A stretch of DNA of 64,000 nucleotides, taken from Haemophilus haemolyticus (GTDB taxonomy: Bacteria > Pseudomonadota > Gammaproteobacteria > Enterobacterales > Pasteurellaceae). The stretch is taken from positions 598,501 through 662,500 of the forward strand of contig NZ_CP031243.1 of NCBI RefSeq assembly GCF_003352385.1, written 5' to 3'. Made by a program: the position numbers and the translations under genes. Shown in pieces: positions 12,179 to 23,005 of the stretch (position 1 is the stretch's first letter; each line of letters starts with the position of its first letter). The notes beneath the pieces are model-generated. The model saw only the letters and a list, made by a program, of their open reading frames with translations, was not told the origin of the DNA and did no database searches.

Positions 12179-13234
12179 TTATCTAAAATACCACTTCGCT
12201 AACAACACACCTGCATTTACTGCAATGTTTAAGCCTGATTTAATTGGGCTTGCGAGCGTTAAACGCACTTGCGTGTCTTCTGGTGTCGCCAAACTTTCCG
12301 TAGAACTTTCACTTAGCACAAAAACCACTTTATTTTTTAACCGCACTTTATCCAACGGCTCGCCTTGTTTATTGTGCGATACGTGAATAATTTGATAGCC
12401 TGATTTGCGCAATTGCATTAGAGCCGAATCAATATAATCCGTTTCTAACACTCGAATATATTCTGCACCGCCTTCTGCTACGCGCATTGAAGCTGCCGAA
12501 TACAGATTTTCCACATTATCGGCGACAATATTTTTTACGCCAAAATAAGCACAAGTACGCAATACGCCACCAATATTTTGTGCATTATTCACGTTGTCTA
12601 ATAGCACTAAACAATCCTCTTTACGAGGAATATCCAAATAACCTTGCAACGTGAAAGCACGAGGTTTCTTCACCAATAAACAAATGCCACCATGATGTTC
12701 TGTTCCGCTCACGCGAGCTAACTCTTCGCTATCTACAACATGATAAGCTTTCTTGTTTTCAGCTAAATAACTTAATACCTCGCCAATTTTGTGTGACATT
12801 TGTACGGTTGCCCACAATCGAACAATACTTTCAGGGCGTTCTGCAAATAAAGCTAAACAGGCATTTTCACCGTAAACTTTCATTTCTTCCGCTCGGTTTT
12901 TCTTAATTTTTTCAGGCGCACGAGGAGAAAGAGCACCAGTTTTCTTTTCTTTTGTTTTATAAACCGTACCCGTACTTTTTATCGTAACTTGAACCTTAGG
13001 TTGTTCTGTATTTTTATTTGATGGCGCACGAGATAAAGAAAGTTGCGTAATTTTAGTTTCTTTCACTTCTTGTTTATCACGAGAAAAACGAGATTTTTCG
13101 TTTCTATTTCCATTAAATTTATCATTAAAGCGCGGTCGATTTTGGCTTGGTTTTTCTCGATACTTTTCCCCTACAGAGCGTTCTTGAAAGGTTCTTCCGG
13201 CGGATTGAAAAGACGGTTTGCGTTTGTCGTTCAT
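12179..13234 (-). CDS. TrmH-family (SPOUT) RNA methyltransferase, YfiF-like
   Basis: Putative RNA 2'-O-ribose methyltransferase; target unknown. 351 residues from ATG 13234 (MNDKRKPSF), which has AGGGAAA upstream; the six codons before it are not needed. The N-terminal 125 residues or so are basic and low-complexity, probably disordered. A substrate-binding domain follows (MKVYGENACLALFAERPE...), then the SPOUT knot with motif 1 (LLDNVNNAQNIGGVLRTCAYFG). The usual motif 2 glycine/glutamate block reads VFVLSESSTESL, and motif 3 contains SGLNIAVNAGVLLAKW, as in E. coli YfiF (345 residues). Activity is therefore inferred, not assured. It begins the block interrupted by the adhesin. Confidence 0.85.
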   Translation of the reverse strand: MNDKRKPSFQSAGRTFQERSVGEKYREKPSQNRPRFNDKFNGNRNEKSRFSRDKQEVKETKITQLSLSRAPSNKNTEQPKVQVTIKSTGTVYKTKEKKTGALSPRAPEKIKKNRAEEMKVYGENACLALFAERPESIVRLWATVQMSHKIGEVLSYLAENKKAYHVVDSEELARVSGTEHHGGICLLVKKPRAFTLQGYLDIPRKEDCLVLLDNVNNAQNIGGVLRTCAYFGVKNIVADNVENLYSAASMRVAEGGAEYIRVLETDYIDSALMQLRKSGYQIIHVSHNKQGEPLDKVRLKNKVVFVLSESSTESLATPEDTQVRLTLASPIKSGLNIAVNAGVLLAKWYFR

Positions 13235-13380
13235 AGAATTTCCCTGAATCAAAATGGCTATTTTTTAGCCAAAAAATGCTAAAATTTGTGAGCATTATAA
13301 CGAAAAAAAGCCTTTTTTCTATTAATAAGCGCATGAAATATTGTAAACTAACGCACTAGTCTTTAATCACGAGATGGATT

Positions 13381-14748
13381 ATGTTAATCAATAAAACCAA
13401 ACGAGCTGAACAAAATTTAAATAATTTGCCATTCCTTGCTTTGCAAGCTGAGCAAATTGAATTTTTGGGTAGCCCGGCTGAATTTAAAACTCAAATTATT
13501 GAATTAATCAGAAACGCAAAAAAACGCATTTATGTCACCGCACTTTATTGGCAAAAAGATGAAGCGGGGCAGGAAATCCTTGATGAAATTTATCGCGTGA
13601 AGCAAGAAAATCCACATTTGGATGTAAAAATTCTCATAGATTGGCATCGCGCACAACGCAATTTATTAGGGGCGGAAAAATCGGCCACCAATGCAGATTG
13701 GTATTGCGAGCAACGCCAAACTTATCAGTTACCTGATGATCCGAATATGTTCTTTGGCGTGCCAATTAATACGCGCGAAGTTTTTGGTGTATTGCACGTT
13801 AAAGGCTTTGTATTTGATGATACGGTGCTTTATAGCGGTGCAAGCATAAATAATGTCTATCTTCATCAATTTGAAAAATATCGTTACGACCGCTATCAAA
13901 AAATCGCTAATGCAGAATTGGCTGATTCGATGGTAAATTTCATCAATGATTACTTGTTAGATTTCAGTGCAGTTTATCCACTTGATGTCACCAACCGCCC
14001 TCGCACCAAAGAGATCCGTGGCAATATTCGCGCTTATCGTAAAGATCTTGCACAAAATGGTGAATATTCATTAAAAAGTGCGGTGGAATTACCGAATGTT
14101 TTAAGCGTATCGCCACTGTTTGGCTTAGGCGCATCAGGCAATGAATTAAATCAAGTAATTGAAGATTTATTCTTGCAAGTACAAGAAAAATTGGTGATTT
14201 GTACGCCATACTTTAATTTCCCACGCACATTGCAACATAAAATAGCAACGTTATTGGAAAATGGTAAACGAGTAGAAATTATTGTTGGCGATAAAGTCGC
14301 AAACGATTTTTATATTCCACCAGAACAACCATTCAAAATGGCGGGGGCGTTACCTTATCTGTATGAAAGTAATCTTCGACGTTTCTGTGAAAAATTTGAG
14401 ACTCAAATTGAAAATGGTCAGCTTGTGGTGCGTTTGTGGCGTGATGGCGATAATACCTACCACTTAAAAGGTGTGTGGGTAGATGATCGTTATATTTTAC
14501 TTACGGGCAATAATCTTAACCCTCGAGCATGGCGTTTGGATGCAGAAAATGGCTTATTAATTTACGATCCACAACAACAACTTTTAGCCCAAGTGGAAAA
14601 AGAGCAAAACCAAATTCGCCAACATACAAAAGTATTAAAACATTACACTGAATTAGAAGAATTGAATCAATACCCAGAACCAGTGCAAAAACTTTTGAAA
14701 AAATTTGCACGAATTAAAGCAGATAAATTGGTGAAAATGATTCTATAG
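13381..14748 (+). CDS. pssA: CDP-diacylglycerol-serine O-phosphatidyltransferase (phosphatidylserine synthase)
   Basis: Makes phosphatidylserine from CDP-diacylglycerol and L-serine, the entry to phosphatidylethanolamine. It belongs to the phospholipase-D fold (type I) enzymes. 455 residues against 451 in E. coli. The two HKD motifs are visible: HVKGFVFDDTVLYSGASINN and HLKGVWVDDRYILLTGNNLN. ATG start at 13381 with only a weak GAGATGG upstream. Divergent from the YfiF-like gene. Two uptake sequences lie inside (13537, 14076). A perfect long palindrome follows the stop. Confidence 0.96.
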   Translation: MLINKTKRAEQNLNNLPFLALQAEQIEFLGSPAEFKTQIIELIRNAKKRIYVTALYWQKDEAGQEILDEIYRVKQENPHLDVKILIDWHRAQRNLLGAEKSATNADWYCEQRQTYQLPDDPNMFFGVPINTREVFGVLHVKGFVFDDTVLYSGASINNVYLHQFEKYRYDRYQKIANAELADSMVNFINDYLLDFSAVYPLDVTNRPRTKEIRGNIRAYRKDLAQNGEYSLKSAVELPNVLSVSPLFGLGASGNELNQVIEDLFLQVQEKLVICTPYFNFPRTLQHKIATLLENGKRVEIIVGDKVANDFYIPPEQPFKMAGALPYLYESNLRRFCEKFETQIENGQLVVRLWRDGDNTYHLKGVWVDDRYILLTGNNLNPRAWRLDAENGLLIYDPQQQLLAQVEKEQNQIRQHTKVLKHYTELEELNQYPEPVQKLLKKFARIKADKLVKMIL

Positions 14749-14799
14749 TGCTAGATAATATTTAGATCTGATAACAAAGCCTTGTAAAAATGATCTATC

Positions 14800-14860
14800 C
14801 CCAAAAATTAGACGGTTTAATCAAGAGCTTGGACTTTGATTAAACCGTCTAATTTTTGGG
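14800..14860. repeat. 25-bp perfect inverted repeat between pssA and pnuC
   Basis: The left arm 14800-14824 (CCCAAAAATTAGACGG...) is exactly complementary to the right arm 14836-14860 (...CCGTCTAATTTTTGGG), with an 11-base spacer. The two genes converge here, so it may act as a bidirectional terminator. However, neither side is followed by a T-run; the T-tract lies inside the stem. A small palindromic mobile element is an alternative. Confidence 0.85.
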
Positions 14861-14914
14861 AGGACAGCTTCATTATTACTACTCTTTTGGTTTTTTAATT
14901 TTGCTTAAGTATGT

Positions 14915-15592
14915 TTAACTACGTTTAACCAATTTCGTCCAGTTATAATAACCGTACAACGAGTTAAGTAAGTAGGCTGAGTACATTAAGTACATGGCCG
15001 GTGTTTCTGCCCATAAGAAAATAGAAAGGATATTTAAAGCAATCCATAACAGCCATTGTTCACGATAACGCAAAATCATTAGTAACTGAGCAGCAATAGT
15101 AATAACGGTAGTTAAACCATCTAGACCAGTAGAGCTCCCTCCCGCAGCCTGCAATGCCTGAACAAAAAGTAAAGTTCCAACTGTAGTTGTAACAATTAAT
15201 GTAACCCAACCTTTAACAGTTAAAGCTTTTGCAATCACACTTTCTCCACCATCACTATTTTGCATATTGGCTTTCCACATAAAGTAACCAATAAATTGAG
15301 ATGGCAAATATACATAGAGCACGGTATTCATTTCGCCTAAGAAATTCGATCCCCAAGCAACATAAAAATAAGTGTAAGCAAAAATTAATCCGAAGAAATA
15401 GTTACTAATTTTACCTTTACTTACCAATACCACACACAAAATACCGGAAATACCAGAAATCATTGCCAGCCAAGAATCAGGTGTTTGTACATAAGCCCAA
15501 ATTTGCGCAATGATGAAAAGCGCAAGCCAAACTACCTCAAAAGGTTTCCAACCAGAAACAAATTCTTGTTTTAAACGTTCTGCCAAAGTCAT
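14915..15592 (-). CDS. pnuC: Nicotinamide riboside transporter PnuC
   Basis: Inner-membrane facilitator for nicotinamide riboside. Haemophilus cannot make NAD de novo, so this is its route for V-factor after periplasmic processing of NAD/NMN. 225 residues with about seven hydrophobic helices (first at about 19-37); the family's aromatic substrate-site region appears as REQWLLWIALNILSIFLW near 175-195. ATG start at 15592. A perfect CRP half-site pair lies 91-106 bases upstream. Its 3' side faces the convergent pssA across a 25-bp palindrome. It is next to, and on the same strand as, the amino-acid ABC operon, but a 165-base gap with its own CRP site suggests independent control. Confidence 0.95.
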   Translation of the reverse strand: MTLAERLKQEFVSGWKPFEVVWLALFIIAQIWAYVQTPDSWLAMISGISGILCVVLVSKGKISNYFFGLIFAYTYFYVAWGSNFLGEMNTVLYVYLPSQFIGYFMWKANMQNSDGGESVIAKALTVKGWVTLIVTTTVGTLLFVQALQAAGGSSTGLDGLTTVITIAAQLLMILRYREQWLLWIALNILSIFLWAETPAMYLMYSAYLLNSLYGYYNWTKLVKRS

Positions 15593-15682
15593 TATTTACC
15601 CCTGTTGACTTAAATTTGAATGCGAGCATTCTTGCATTGTGCGTTGATAATGTAAAGATTCAGAGACATTTAATTCTCAACT

Positions 15683-15698
15683 TGTGAAATTCATCACA
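15683..15698. promoter_or_regulatory. CRP binding site upstream of pnuC
   Basis: TGTGA-AATTCA-TCACA, with both pentamers perfect. It lies 91-106 bases before the pnuC ATG and after the stop of the ABC ATPase gene. It suggests cAMP-CRP control of nicotinamide riboside uptake; the -10 box is not certain. Confidence 0.65.
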
Positions 15699-15757
15699 TT
15701 TCGTTCAAATCCTAAGTAATTTATTATTCAGAAAACTCTCTAAAAATTTACCGCACT

Positions 15758-16525
15758 TTAAATACAATAATCTGGCTCAAGTGGTATTTTTGCTTGTAGT
15801 AAGAACTGTTTAGTCCGCTCGTGTTGTGGGCAAGAGAAGAATTTATCTGCTGTATTTTGTTCTACAATATGCCCATCCGCCATCAAAATTACACGATCTG
15901 CAACATCTTTCGCAAACTGCATTTCATGAGTAACGATAATCATTGTCCAGCCTTCTTGAGCGAGCATTTTTAGTGTTTGTAAAACTTCGCCAACCAATTC
16001 TGGATCTAACGCCGATGTAGGTTCATCTAATAAAATAATATCAGGTTTTACCGCAAGGGCTCGGGCAATTCCGACTCGCTGTTGCTGACCGCCAGAAAGT
16101 TGGGATGGAAATAAATCCGCTTTATTTTTTAGCCCTACCTTCTCTAACAAGCTAAGAGCCTTTTCTCTCGCCTGACTCTTATCTTGTTTTTGCACAACAA
16201 CCATTCCTTCCATGATATTTTCAAGGGCGGAACGATGAGGAAATAAATTATATTGTTGAAATACCATTGATGAACGTCGGCGCAACTTCAATTCATCTGC
16301 TTTACTAATTTTCTGGCTAAAATCAATTTTTAGACTACCATCAGTAAATTCCAAAATGCCTTGCTCTGGTCTTTCAAGCAAATTTAAGCAACGTAAAAAG
16401 GTAGTTTTTCCAGAACCAGAAGGCCCTAAAATTGCGACCACTTCACCTTTATTAATTTCAAAATCAATACCTTTTAACACATGATTGCCATTAAAGTTTT
16501 TCTGAATATTACTTACTTTTAACAT
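15758..16525 (-). CDS. Amino-acid (probably cystine) ABC transporter, ATPase
   Basis: Cytoplasmic ATPase of a polar amino-acid importer, 255 residues. Walker A GPSGSGKTT, Q-loop MVFQQYNLFPH, signature LSGGQQQR, Walker B IILLDEPTSALD and H-loop IVTHE are all present. The closest family by eye is E. coli TcyN (YecC), so cystine is the likely substrate, but glutamine or other polar amino acids are not excluded. The start is ATG 16525, preceded by AAGGA; a TTG two codons further up is less likely. Last gene of a binding protein-permease-ATPase operon. An uptake sequence overlaps its stop (15750). Confidence 0.88.
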   Translation of the reverse strand: MLKVSNIQKNFNGNHVLKGIDFEINKGEVVAILGPSGSGKTTFLRCLNLLERPEQGILEFTDGSLKIDFSQKISKADELKLRRRSSMVFQQYNLFPHRSALENIMEGMVVVQKQDKSQAREKALSLLEKVGLKNKADLFPSQLSGGQQQRVGIARALAVKPDIILLDEPTSALDPELVGEVLQTLKMLAQEGWTMIIVTHEMQFAKDVADRVILMADGHIVEQNTADKFFSCPQHERTKQFLLQAKIPLEPDYCI

Positions 16526-16534
16526 AGACAATCC

Positions 16535-17251
16535 TTACAAGTGACGAGAAAGACGTTTTTCTAAACGCATTTGACCAATAGATAACACAAGGCAGAAAAC
16601 CCAATAAATTAATGCAGCCTCACTATAAATCAAAATAAACTCATAATTCTCAGCTGTAATATTTTGTGCGACACGAAACAGTTCTGCAATCCATACTAAA
16701 GAAGCCAAAGAGGTATCTTTCACCGTACTAATAAAAGTGTTAGAAAGCGATGGCACGGAAATGCGTAATGCCTGTGGCATAATCGTGCGAATAAATGCCT
16801 GTTGATAATTCATTCCAATAGCATAAGAAGCCTCCCACTGCCCTTTTGGAATCGCAGTAATGGATGCACGCACCGTTTCTGCAGCATAAGCACCGATATT
16901 GACTGAGAAGGCAATGATTGCAGTTGGGAAAGGCTCGAGTTTAATACCGACTTCAGGCAATCCATAGAAAATAATAAAAATCTGCACAAGCATTGGCGTA
17001 CCACGAATAATAGAAATATAAGCGCGACAAATACTTTGCAAAAGTTTAGTCATAAAATTTGGATGAGGAAGCGTACAAATTACGGCAACAATTACCGCAA
17101 TAAATAAACCACAAAAAAAGGAAATAACGGCTAAGGGAATCGTATATAAAATTGCGCCTTCCAACATAGGCCAAAACGAGCTGATTACATAATCAGCTCG
17201 TTCTGCACTCATAAATGGAAGACTCGCTAACAAATTATTGAGTAATGTCAT
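16535..17251 (-). CDS. Amino-acid (probably cystine) ABC transporter, permease
   Basis: HisMQ-family inner-membrane permease, 238 residues, about five hydrophobic helices. The coupling-helix EAA-type loop is visible at [30 protein letters not shown]. Similar to E. coli TcyL (YecS). The first ATG is 17251, inside the end of the binding-protein gene (17-base overlap), which implies translational coupling; an in-frame TTG at 17257 is an alternative. A single permease gene suggests a homodimer. Nine bases separate it from the ATPase gene. Confidence 0.87.
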   Translation of the reverse strand: MTLLNNLLASLPFMSAERADYVISSFWPMLEGAILYTIPLAVISFFCGLFIAVIVAVICTLPHPNFMTKLLQSICRAYISIIRGTPMLVQIFIIFYGLPEVGIKLEPFPTAIIAFSVNIGAYAAETVRASITAIPKGQWEASYAIGMNYQQAFIRTIMPQALRISVPSLSNTFISTVKDTSLASLVWIAELFRVAQNITAENYEFILIYSEAALIYWVFCLVLSIGQMRLEKRLSRHL

Positions 17252-18008
17252 CACCAAACCATTTAATTGAAAGTTGTTTTAATGTACCGTCTTGGCGTAA
17301 TTCTTCTAATGCTTTATTCACTTTTGCAATAAGTGCTTCCTCGCCTTTCAAAAATGCGAAACCTGTCGGAATTTTCTTATCGCTCTCAACGGCAATTTTT
17401 AAACCTGCATTTGGTTGTTTTTTGAAATAATCAAGCACCGCTAATTTATCATTCACTGTTGCATCAACGCGTTCTTGTTTGACTGCTTCAAGATTTTGCG
17501 CAAGGCTATCCACGGTCACAATAATCGCACCATTATCACGAGCATCTTTGCTCCAGTTACTCGTTGCTGATTGAGCTGATTTTTTACCTTTTAAATCAGA
17601 GAAAGTCTTAATGCTGTTATTATTTTCTTTCGTCACAATAACCCCAGCAGAATAATTATAAGGCGCAGAATAATCATATTTTTTTAAGCGCTCTGGACTT
17701 GGATTCGTTTGGTTTGCAATAACATCAAATCGTTTTGCATTCAAGCCTGCATACATTCCATCCCAAGCGGTTTCTTTAAACTCAATTTTCAAACCTAATT
17801 TTTCTGCCACTTTCTCAATGATTTCTACATCAAAACCTGTCAACTTGCCGTCTTTACCATGAAAAGTAAATGGCGCATAAGTTCCCTCAGTTCCCACTAA
17901 TAAAGTTTTAGTTTTTTCAACGCGGTCAGCAATTTCACCAGCGTGAGAAAATGCAGAGAAAGCAATACCAGCACTTAAAAGTGCGGTTGTAAAAAATAAT
18001 TTTTTCAT
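17235..18008 (-). CDS. Amino-acid (probably cystine) ABC transporter, periplasmic binding protein
   Basis: Solute-binding protein of the family 3 (polar amino acid) class, 257 residues. Signal peptide [20 protein letters not shown] with likely cleavage after SHA (23/24), and no lipobox, so it should be free in the periplasm. The binding block [20 protein letters not shown] and [13 protein letters not shown] are typical of FliY/TcyJ-like cystine-binding proteins. First gene of the operon, with a good promoter just upstream. It shares 17 bases with the permease gene. Confidence 0.88.
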   Translation of the reverse strand: MKKLFFTTALLSAGIAFSAFSHAGEIADRVEKTKTLLVGTEGTYAPFTFHGKDGKLTGFDVEIIEKVAEKLGLKIEFKETAWDGMYAGLNAKRFDVIANQTNPSPERLKKYDYSAPYNYSAGVIVTKENNNSIKTFSDLKGKKSAQSATSNWSKDARDNGAIIVTVDSLAQNLEAVKQERVDATVNDKLAVLDYFKKQPNAGLKIAVESDKKIPTGFAFLKGEEALIAKVNKALEELRQDGTLKQLSIKWFGDDITQ

Positions 18009-18043
18009 TTTTTATTCCTTGTGTTGTGTTTGTCTAAGCGTGA

Positions 18044-18072
18044 TTATAAAAATCAAACTTATGAAAAAACAA
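18044..18072 (-). promoter_or_regulatory. Sigma-70-like promoter of the amino-acid ABC operon
   Basis: On the minus strand TTGTTT (18067-18072), a 17-base spacer and TATAAT (18044-18049) form a good promoter. The expected transcript starts near 18037, about 29 bases before the binding-protein ATG. Confidence 0.6.
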
Positions 18073-18219
18073 GATTATTTATTTATATTTTATGAATTTT
18101 AGTTATAACAAAGCGAGATATGACCAATTACTATCAAAACAATAAAATAATCTACCGCACTTTCTTGTAGAAAAACAGGTTTCTAAACAATGTAATCAAT
18201 CTACTCTTATAACATTTTG

Positions 18220-18250
18220 ATAAAAAAATGCCTTTCTAAAGAAAGGCATT
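18220..18250 (-). terminator. Terminator of the mla-murA operon
   Basis: AATGCCTTTCT (18227-18237) pairs with AGAAAGGCATT (18240-18250). On the minus strand the stem is followed by seven T residues. It lies 60 bases past the murA stop. Confidence 0.8.
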
Positions 18251-18310
18251 AGTAGAAATTTAAGATTATAAATAAAGTTGTAATTTCTAATAGAAAAGTA
18301 GCGTACCTAA

Positions 18311-19853
<1,543 letters not shown>

Positions 19854-19864
19854 CAGATTTCCGT

Positions 19865-20191
19865 TTAATTAAGATCTGTAAAATTTGCGATCCAATCAGA
19901 CAAACCAACAAGATCTGCAAGGGTTAATAATTGTTTTGGTGGATAAACTAATCGCACTGTTTTGTTAAGGTTTTGACACTCTCGTAAAAAATCACAAAGA
20001 GCTGCAAAACCGGCTGAATCAATATGTTGAATACCAGACAAATCCCATTCAACAACCGTTTTATCAAGCGCATTCGCTGATAAAAAAACGTCACGTTGCT
20101 GCCACATAGGCAACAACGTGTTGCGAGATAGCTCCCCTGACAAAAGGAGCGCTATCTTATCATCATTTTTCTTTAAATCCCAATTTAACAT
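19865..20191 (-). CDS. mlaB: Phospholipid transport accessory STAS protein MlaB
   Basis: Cytoplasmic STAS-domain subunit that stabilises and activates the MlaFE transporter. 108 residues (E. coli 97). The STAS core is visible in TVVEWDLSGIQHIDSAGFAALCDFLREC, including the Asp-Ser-Ala-Gly loop that binds MlaF. It follows mlaC by 9 bases. Confidence 0.9.
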   Translation of the reverse strand: MLNWDLKKNDDKIALLLSGELSRNTLLPMWQQRDVFLSANALDKTVVEWDLSGIQHIDSAGFAALCDFLRECQNLNKTVRLVYPPKQLLTLADLVGLSDWIANFTDLN

Positions 20192-20200
20192 GGCACAAGA

Positions 20201-20848
20201 TTATTTGCTTAATGTTACAGGTTGGGCTGCTGATTTTTGTACTTGTGCAGTTAATGCATCAATGCCATGTTGACGTAAGATACCACTCCATTCTTGTTGT
20301 TTTGTTACAACCATGCTCACCCCCTCAGCAACCATGTCATAAGCTTGCCATTCGCCAGTTTTACTATTTTTACGCCATTTAAAATCTAATTTAATTGGTG
20401 CAGCTCCGTTAACTTGAATGATATTCACACGAATATTTACTAAGTTTTTGTCGCCTAATGCTTTTTCTGGCTCGATTTGAATTTGTTGATTTGAATATGC
20501 CGTTAATACTTGTGCATAAGCTTGTTCAATAAAATTACCAAAAGCTTTAAAGAATTTTTCACGTTGTTCAGGTGTAGTCGATTTGAAATGAGAACCTAGC
20601 ACTAAAGAACCTGCATAATTGACTTGAACATAAGGTAGCAAATCATTACGAACGATAGTACGTAGATAATTTGGATTCTTTTTAATCTGGCTTTGATTTG
20701 CCTGAATATCAGAAAACAATTTATCTGACGCTTGTTGCATCAATACATAAGGGCTTGTTTCAGCCATAGCAGTACCAGCAGTAAAAAGTGCGGTAAATAC
20801 TAAGGTTAAAATTGCAAACCATTTTTTCACTTGGAAAAATTTCATCAT
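20201..20848 (-). CDS. mlaC: Periplasmic phospholipid-binding protein MlaC
   Basis: Soluble shuttle carrying phospholipid between the outer-membrane MlaA complex and inner-membrane MlaFEDB. 215 residues with a signal peptide (cleavage likely after AMA, near residue 28). The MlaC/Ttg2D family block TPEQREKFFKAFGNFIEQAYAQVL is present, and the C-terminus is Gln- and Lys-rich. Two adjacent ATG codons (20848, 20845) follow an AGGAG; either may be used. An uptake sequence overlaps the signal-peptide codons (20786). Confidence 0.94.
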   Translation of the reverse strand: MMKFFQVKKWFAILTLVFTALFTAGTAMAETSPYVLMQQASDKLFSDIQANQSQIKKNPNYLRTIVRNDLLPYVQVNYAGSLVLGSHFKSTTPEQREKFFKAFGNFIEQAYAQVLTAYSNQQIQIEPEKALGDKNLVNIRVNIIQVNGAAPIKLDFKWRKNSKTGEWQAYDMVAEGVSMVVTKQQEWSGILRQHGIDALTAQVQKSAAQPVTLSK

Positions 20849-20873
20849 AAATCTCCTAAATAAATGTTAGTTG

Positions 20874-21380
20874 TTATTGTACTGTAGGCTCAGTCTTTTC
20901 ACTGTTACCATCAGATTTTTTATCGCCGTAAAGGAATTGGCCGATTAAATCCTCCAACACCATAGCAGATTTTGTATCTTGAATTTGGCTACCCTCTTTA
21001 AGCATAGCCGATTCACCATCATCAAATCCCATTGTCAATGCAATATATTGCTCACCTAATAAGCCAGATGTCTTAATTGATAAAGAACTGTTTTCTGGGA
21101 TTTCATTATATTCCTGGTTAATTGCAATACTGACTTTTGGTAAATAGCTTTTTTCATCAAGCGTAATACCGCTCACACGCCCAATAACCACTCCGCCAAC
21201 TTTTAATGGTGCACGCACTTTTAGTCCACCAATATTATCAAAAGTTGCCGTCACAGTATAAGATTTCGTCTCACCAAAACCTTGTACGTTGGCTACGCGT
21301 AAACCTAAAAAAACTAAGGCGCCAATACCAAGTAATAAAAATAACCCGACCCAAAATTCATATTTAATTGTTTGTCTCAT
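20874..21380 (-). CDS. mlaD: Phospholipid transport MCE-domain protein MlaD
   Basis: Inner-membrane-anchored MCE protein that forms the hexameric ring on MlaE. 168 residues. One N-terminal membrane helix (about 8-25: FWVGLFLLLGIGALVFLGLR) is followed by a single MCE domain (VTATFDNIGGLKVRAPLKVGGVVIGRV). E. coli MlaD has 183 residues; the missing part is at the variable C-terminus. Nine bases separate it from mlaE. Confidence 0.95.
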   Translation of the reverse strand: MRQTIKYEFWVGLFLLLGIGALVFLGLRVANVQGFGETKSYTVTATFDNIGGLKVRAPLKVGGVVIGRVSGITLDEKSYLPKVSIAINQEYNEIPENSSLSIKTSGLLGEQYIALTMGFDDGESAMLKEGSQIQDTKSAMVLEDLIGQFLYGDKKSDGNSEKTEPTVQ

Positions 21381-21389
21381 AAAAAATCC

Positions 21390-22175
21390 TTAACCTGCTC
21401 CAAACATAATAGCAGTCAAAATAAAATCTAATCCTAGAACAACAAGCGATGCATGCACAACCGTTCGTGTTGTAGCTTGGCTGATACCTTCTGATGTTGG
21501 CATACAATCATAACCATTGAACAGAGCAATCCAAGTTACGGCAACCGCAAAGAAAACCGCTTTAATAAAGCCATTTAAAATATCATAGCTCCAACTCACG
21601 GAATTTTGCATCACAGACCAAAAGCTGCCTGAATCAACACCTTTCCAATCCACACCGACTAAGGAACCACCCCAAATACCAATCGCAATAAACAAGATTG
21701 ACAAAATTGGCATGGAAATAACCCCTGCCCAAAAACGAGGTGCAATCACTCGACGTAAAGGATCAACCGCCATCATTTCAAGACTAGAAAGTTGTTCAGT
21801 GGCTTTCATTAAGCCTATTTCAGCCGTCAATGCAGAACCTGCTCGACCAGCAAATAAAAGTGCGGTAACAACAGGCCCTAATTCTCGTAAAAGAGAAAGT
21901 GCTACAAGCTGCCCCAAACTTGTTTCAGCAGAAAAATCGACTAACACGACATAACCTTGTAGTCCTAATACCATTCCAATAAATAAACCGGACAACAAAA
22001 TAATGAGTAACGATTGGACACCTAAAACATGCATTTGCTTCACAAGCAAAGGAAAATGCTTGCGAATTTGTGGCTTGCCGATCAATGCGCCAAATAACAT
22101 AAAGCCTGCTCGCCCTAATGCACGGAAAAAATCAATCACCTGTTTTCCCAGAGCAGAAATAAAATTGACGATCAT
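21390..22175 (-). CDS. mlaE: Phospholipid ABC transporter permease MlaE
   Basis: Integral-membrane permease of the Mla retrograde phospholipid system (family DUF140/MlaE). 261 residues, about five or six membrane helices. The conserved [24 protein letters not shown] block is visible. Its ATG overlaps the mlaF stop by four bases (ATGA). An uptake sequence lies inside at 21858. Confidence 0.96.
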   Translation of the reverse strand: MIVNFISALGKQVIDFFRALGRAGFMLFGALIGKPQIRKHFPLLVKQMHVLGVQSLLIILLSGLFIGMVLGLQGYVVLVDFSAETSLGQLVALSLLRELGPVVTALLFAGRAGSALTAEIGLMKATEQLSSLEMMAVDPLRRVIAPRFWAGVISMPILSILFIAIGIWGGSLVGVDWKGVDSGSFWSVMQNSVSWSYDILNGFIKAVFFAVAVTWIALFNGYDCMPTSEGISQATTRTVVHASLVVLGLDFILTAIMFGAG

Positions 22176-22966
22176 TCAAACAATTCCTTCACATAATCTT
22201 GCGCTGGGTACTTAAAGCGCACAGGACCATCAGATTCACCTTTTAAGAATTGCACCACTCGCGGATCTTGGCTTTGTAAAAGCTGATCAGATGTTCCTTC
22301 TGCGATGACTTTTTGGTCTGCAATAATATAGGCATAATCTGCAATACTCAATACTTCCTCCACATCATGTGACACCACGATAGAAGTCAAATTTAACGCT
22401 TCATTTAATCGTTTAATCAGGCTTAAAATCACGCCCATACTGATTGGATCTTGCCCAGTAAATGGCTCATCAAACATAATTAAATCAGGGTCAAGTGCAA
22501 TAGCTCGCGCTAATGCAGCTCGACGAGCCATACCACCAGAAAGTTCTGAAGGCATCAATGCGGCAGCGCCTCGCAACCCAACCGCCTCCAATTTCATCAA
22601 TACGATTTGACGAATTAAACTTTCAGGCAAATGCGTATGTTCCCGAATTGGAAAGGCGACATTATCAAAAGTAGAAATATCCGTAAAAAGTGCACCTGAT
22701 TGGAATAACATCCCCATCCGCTTGCGTACTTCATACAGTTCACTATTAGATAGACGACAAATATCTTGCCCATCAAACAAAATTTCACCTTGTTCTGGCA
22801 TTAGTTGCCCACCGATCAATTTAAGTAAGGTGGTTTTACCAATCCCCGACGGCCCCATGATCGCAGTGATTTTTCCCTTTTTTACTTGCAAATTCAGGTT
22901 ATCGTAAATCACGCGATCACCGCGTTTAAAGGTGAGATTCTTAACTTCAATTAGATTTTGATTCAT
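22172..22966 (-). CDS. mlaF: Phospholipid ABC transporter ATPase MlaF
   Basis: ATPase subunit of MlaFEDB, which preserves outer-membrane lipid asymmetry. 264 residues. Walker [10 protein letters not shown], signature [15 protein letters not shown], Walker [14 protein letters not shown] and H-loop VVSHD are intact; the Met-Ala-Arg-Arg variant in the signature is typical of MlaF. First gene of mlaFEDCB-ibaG-murA. The lnt gene lies 39 bases upstream on the same strand, with an uptake sequence in the gap. Confidence 0.96.
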   Translation of the reverse strand: MNQNLIEVKNLTFKRGDRVIYDNLNLQVKKGKITAIMGPSGIGKTTLLKLIGGQLMPEQGEILFDGQDICRLSNSELYEVRKRMGMLFQSGALFTDISTFDNVAFPIREHTHLPESLIRQIVLMKLEAVGLRGAAALMPSELSGGMARRAALARAIALDPDLIMFDEPFTGQDPISMGVILSLIKRLNEALNLTSIVVSHDVEEVLSIADYAYIIADQKVIAEGTSDQLLQSQDPRVVQFLKGESDGPVRFKYPAQDYVKELFE

Positions 22967-23005
22967 TAAAATCTCGTTTATAAATAAAAAGTGCGGTCGT
23001 TTTGA

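Larger units (their letters stand above)
18009..18310. other. 302-base gap between the ABC operon and murA
   Basis: No gene is visible. The gap holds the ABC-operon promoter (18044-18072), an uptake sequence (18154-18162) and the murA terminator (18220-18250). The rest is AT-rich without obvious structure. Confidence 0.7.

Noticed and set aside
15593..15757. Riboswitch before pnuC
   Set aside because: No recognisable NAD-II, NMN or other riboswitch core; the region is explained by a CRP site and promoter-like DNA.
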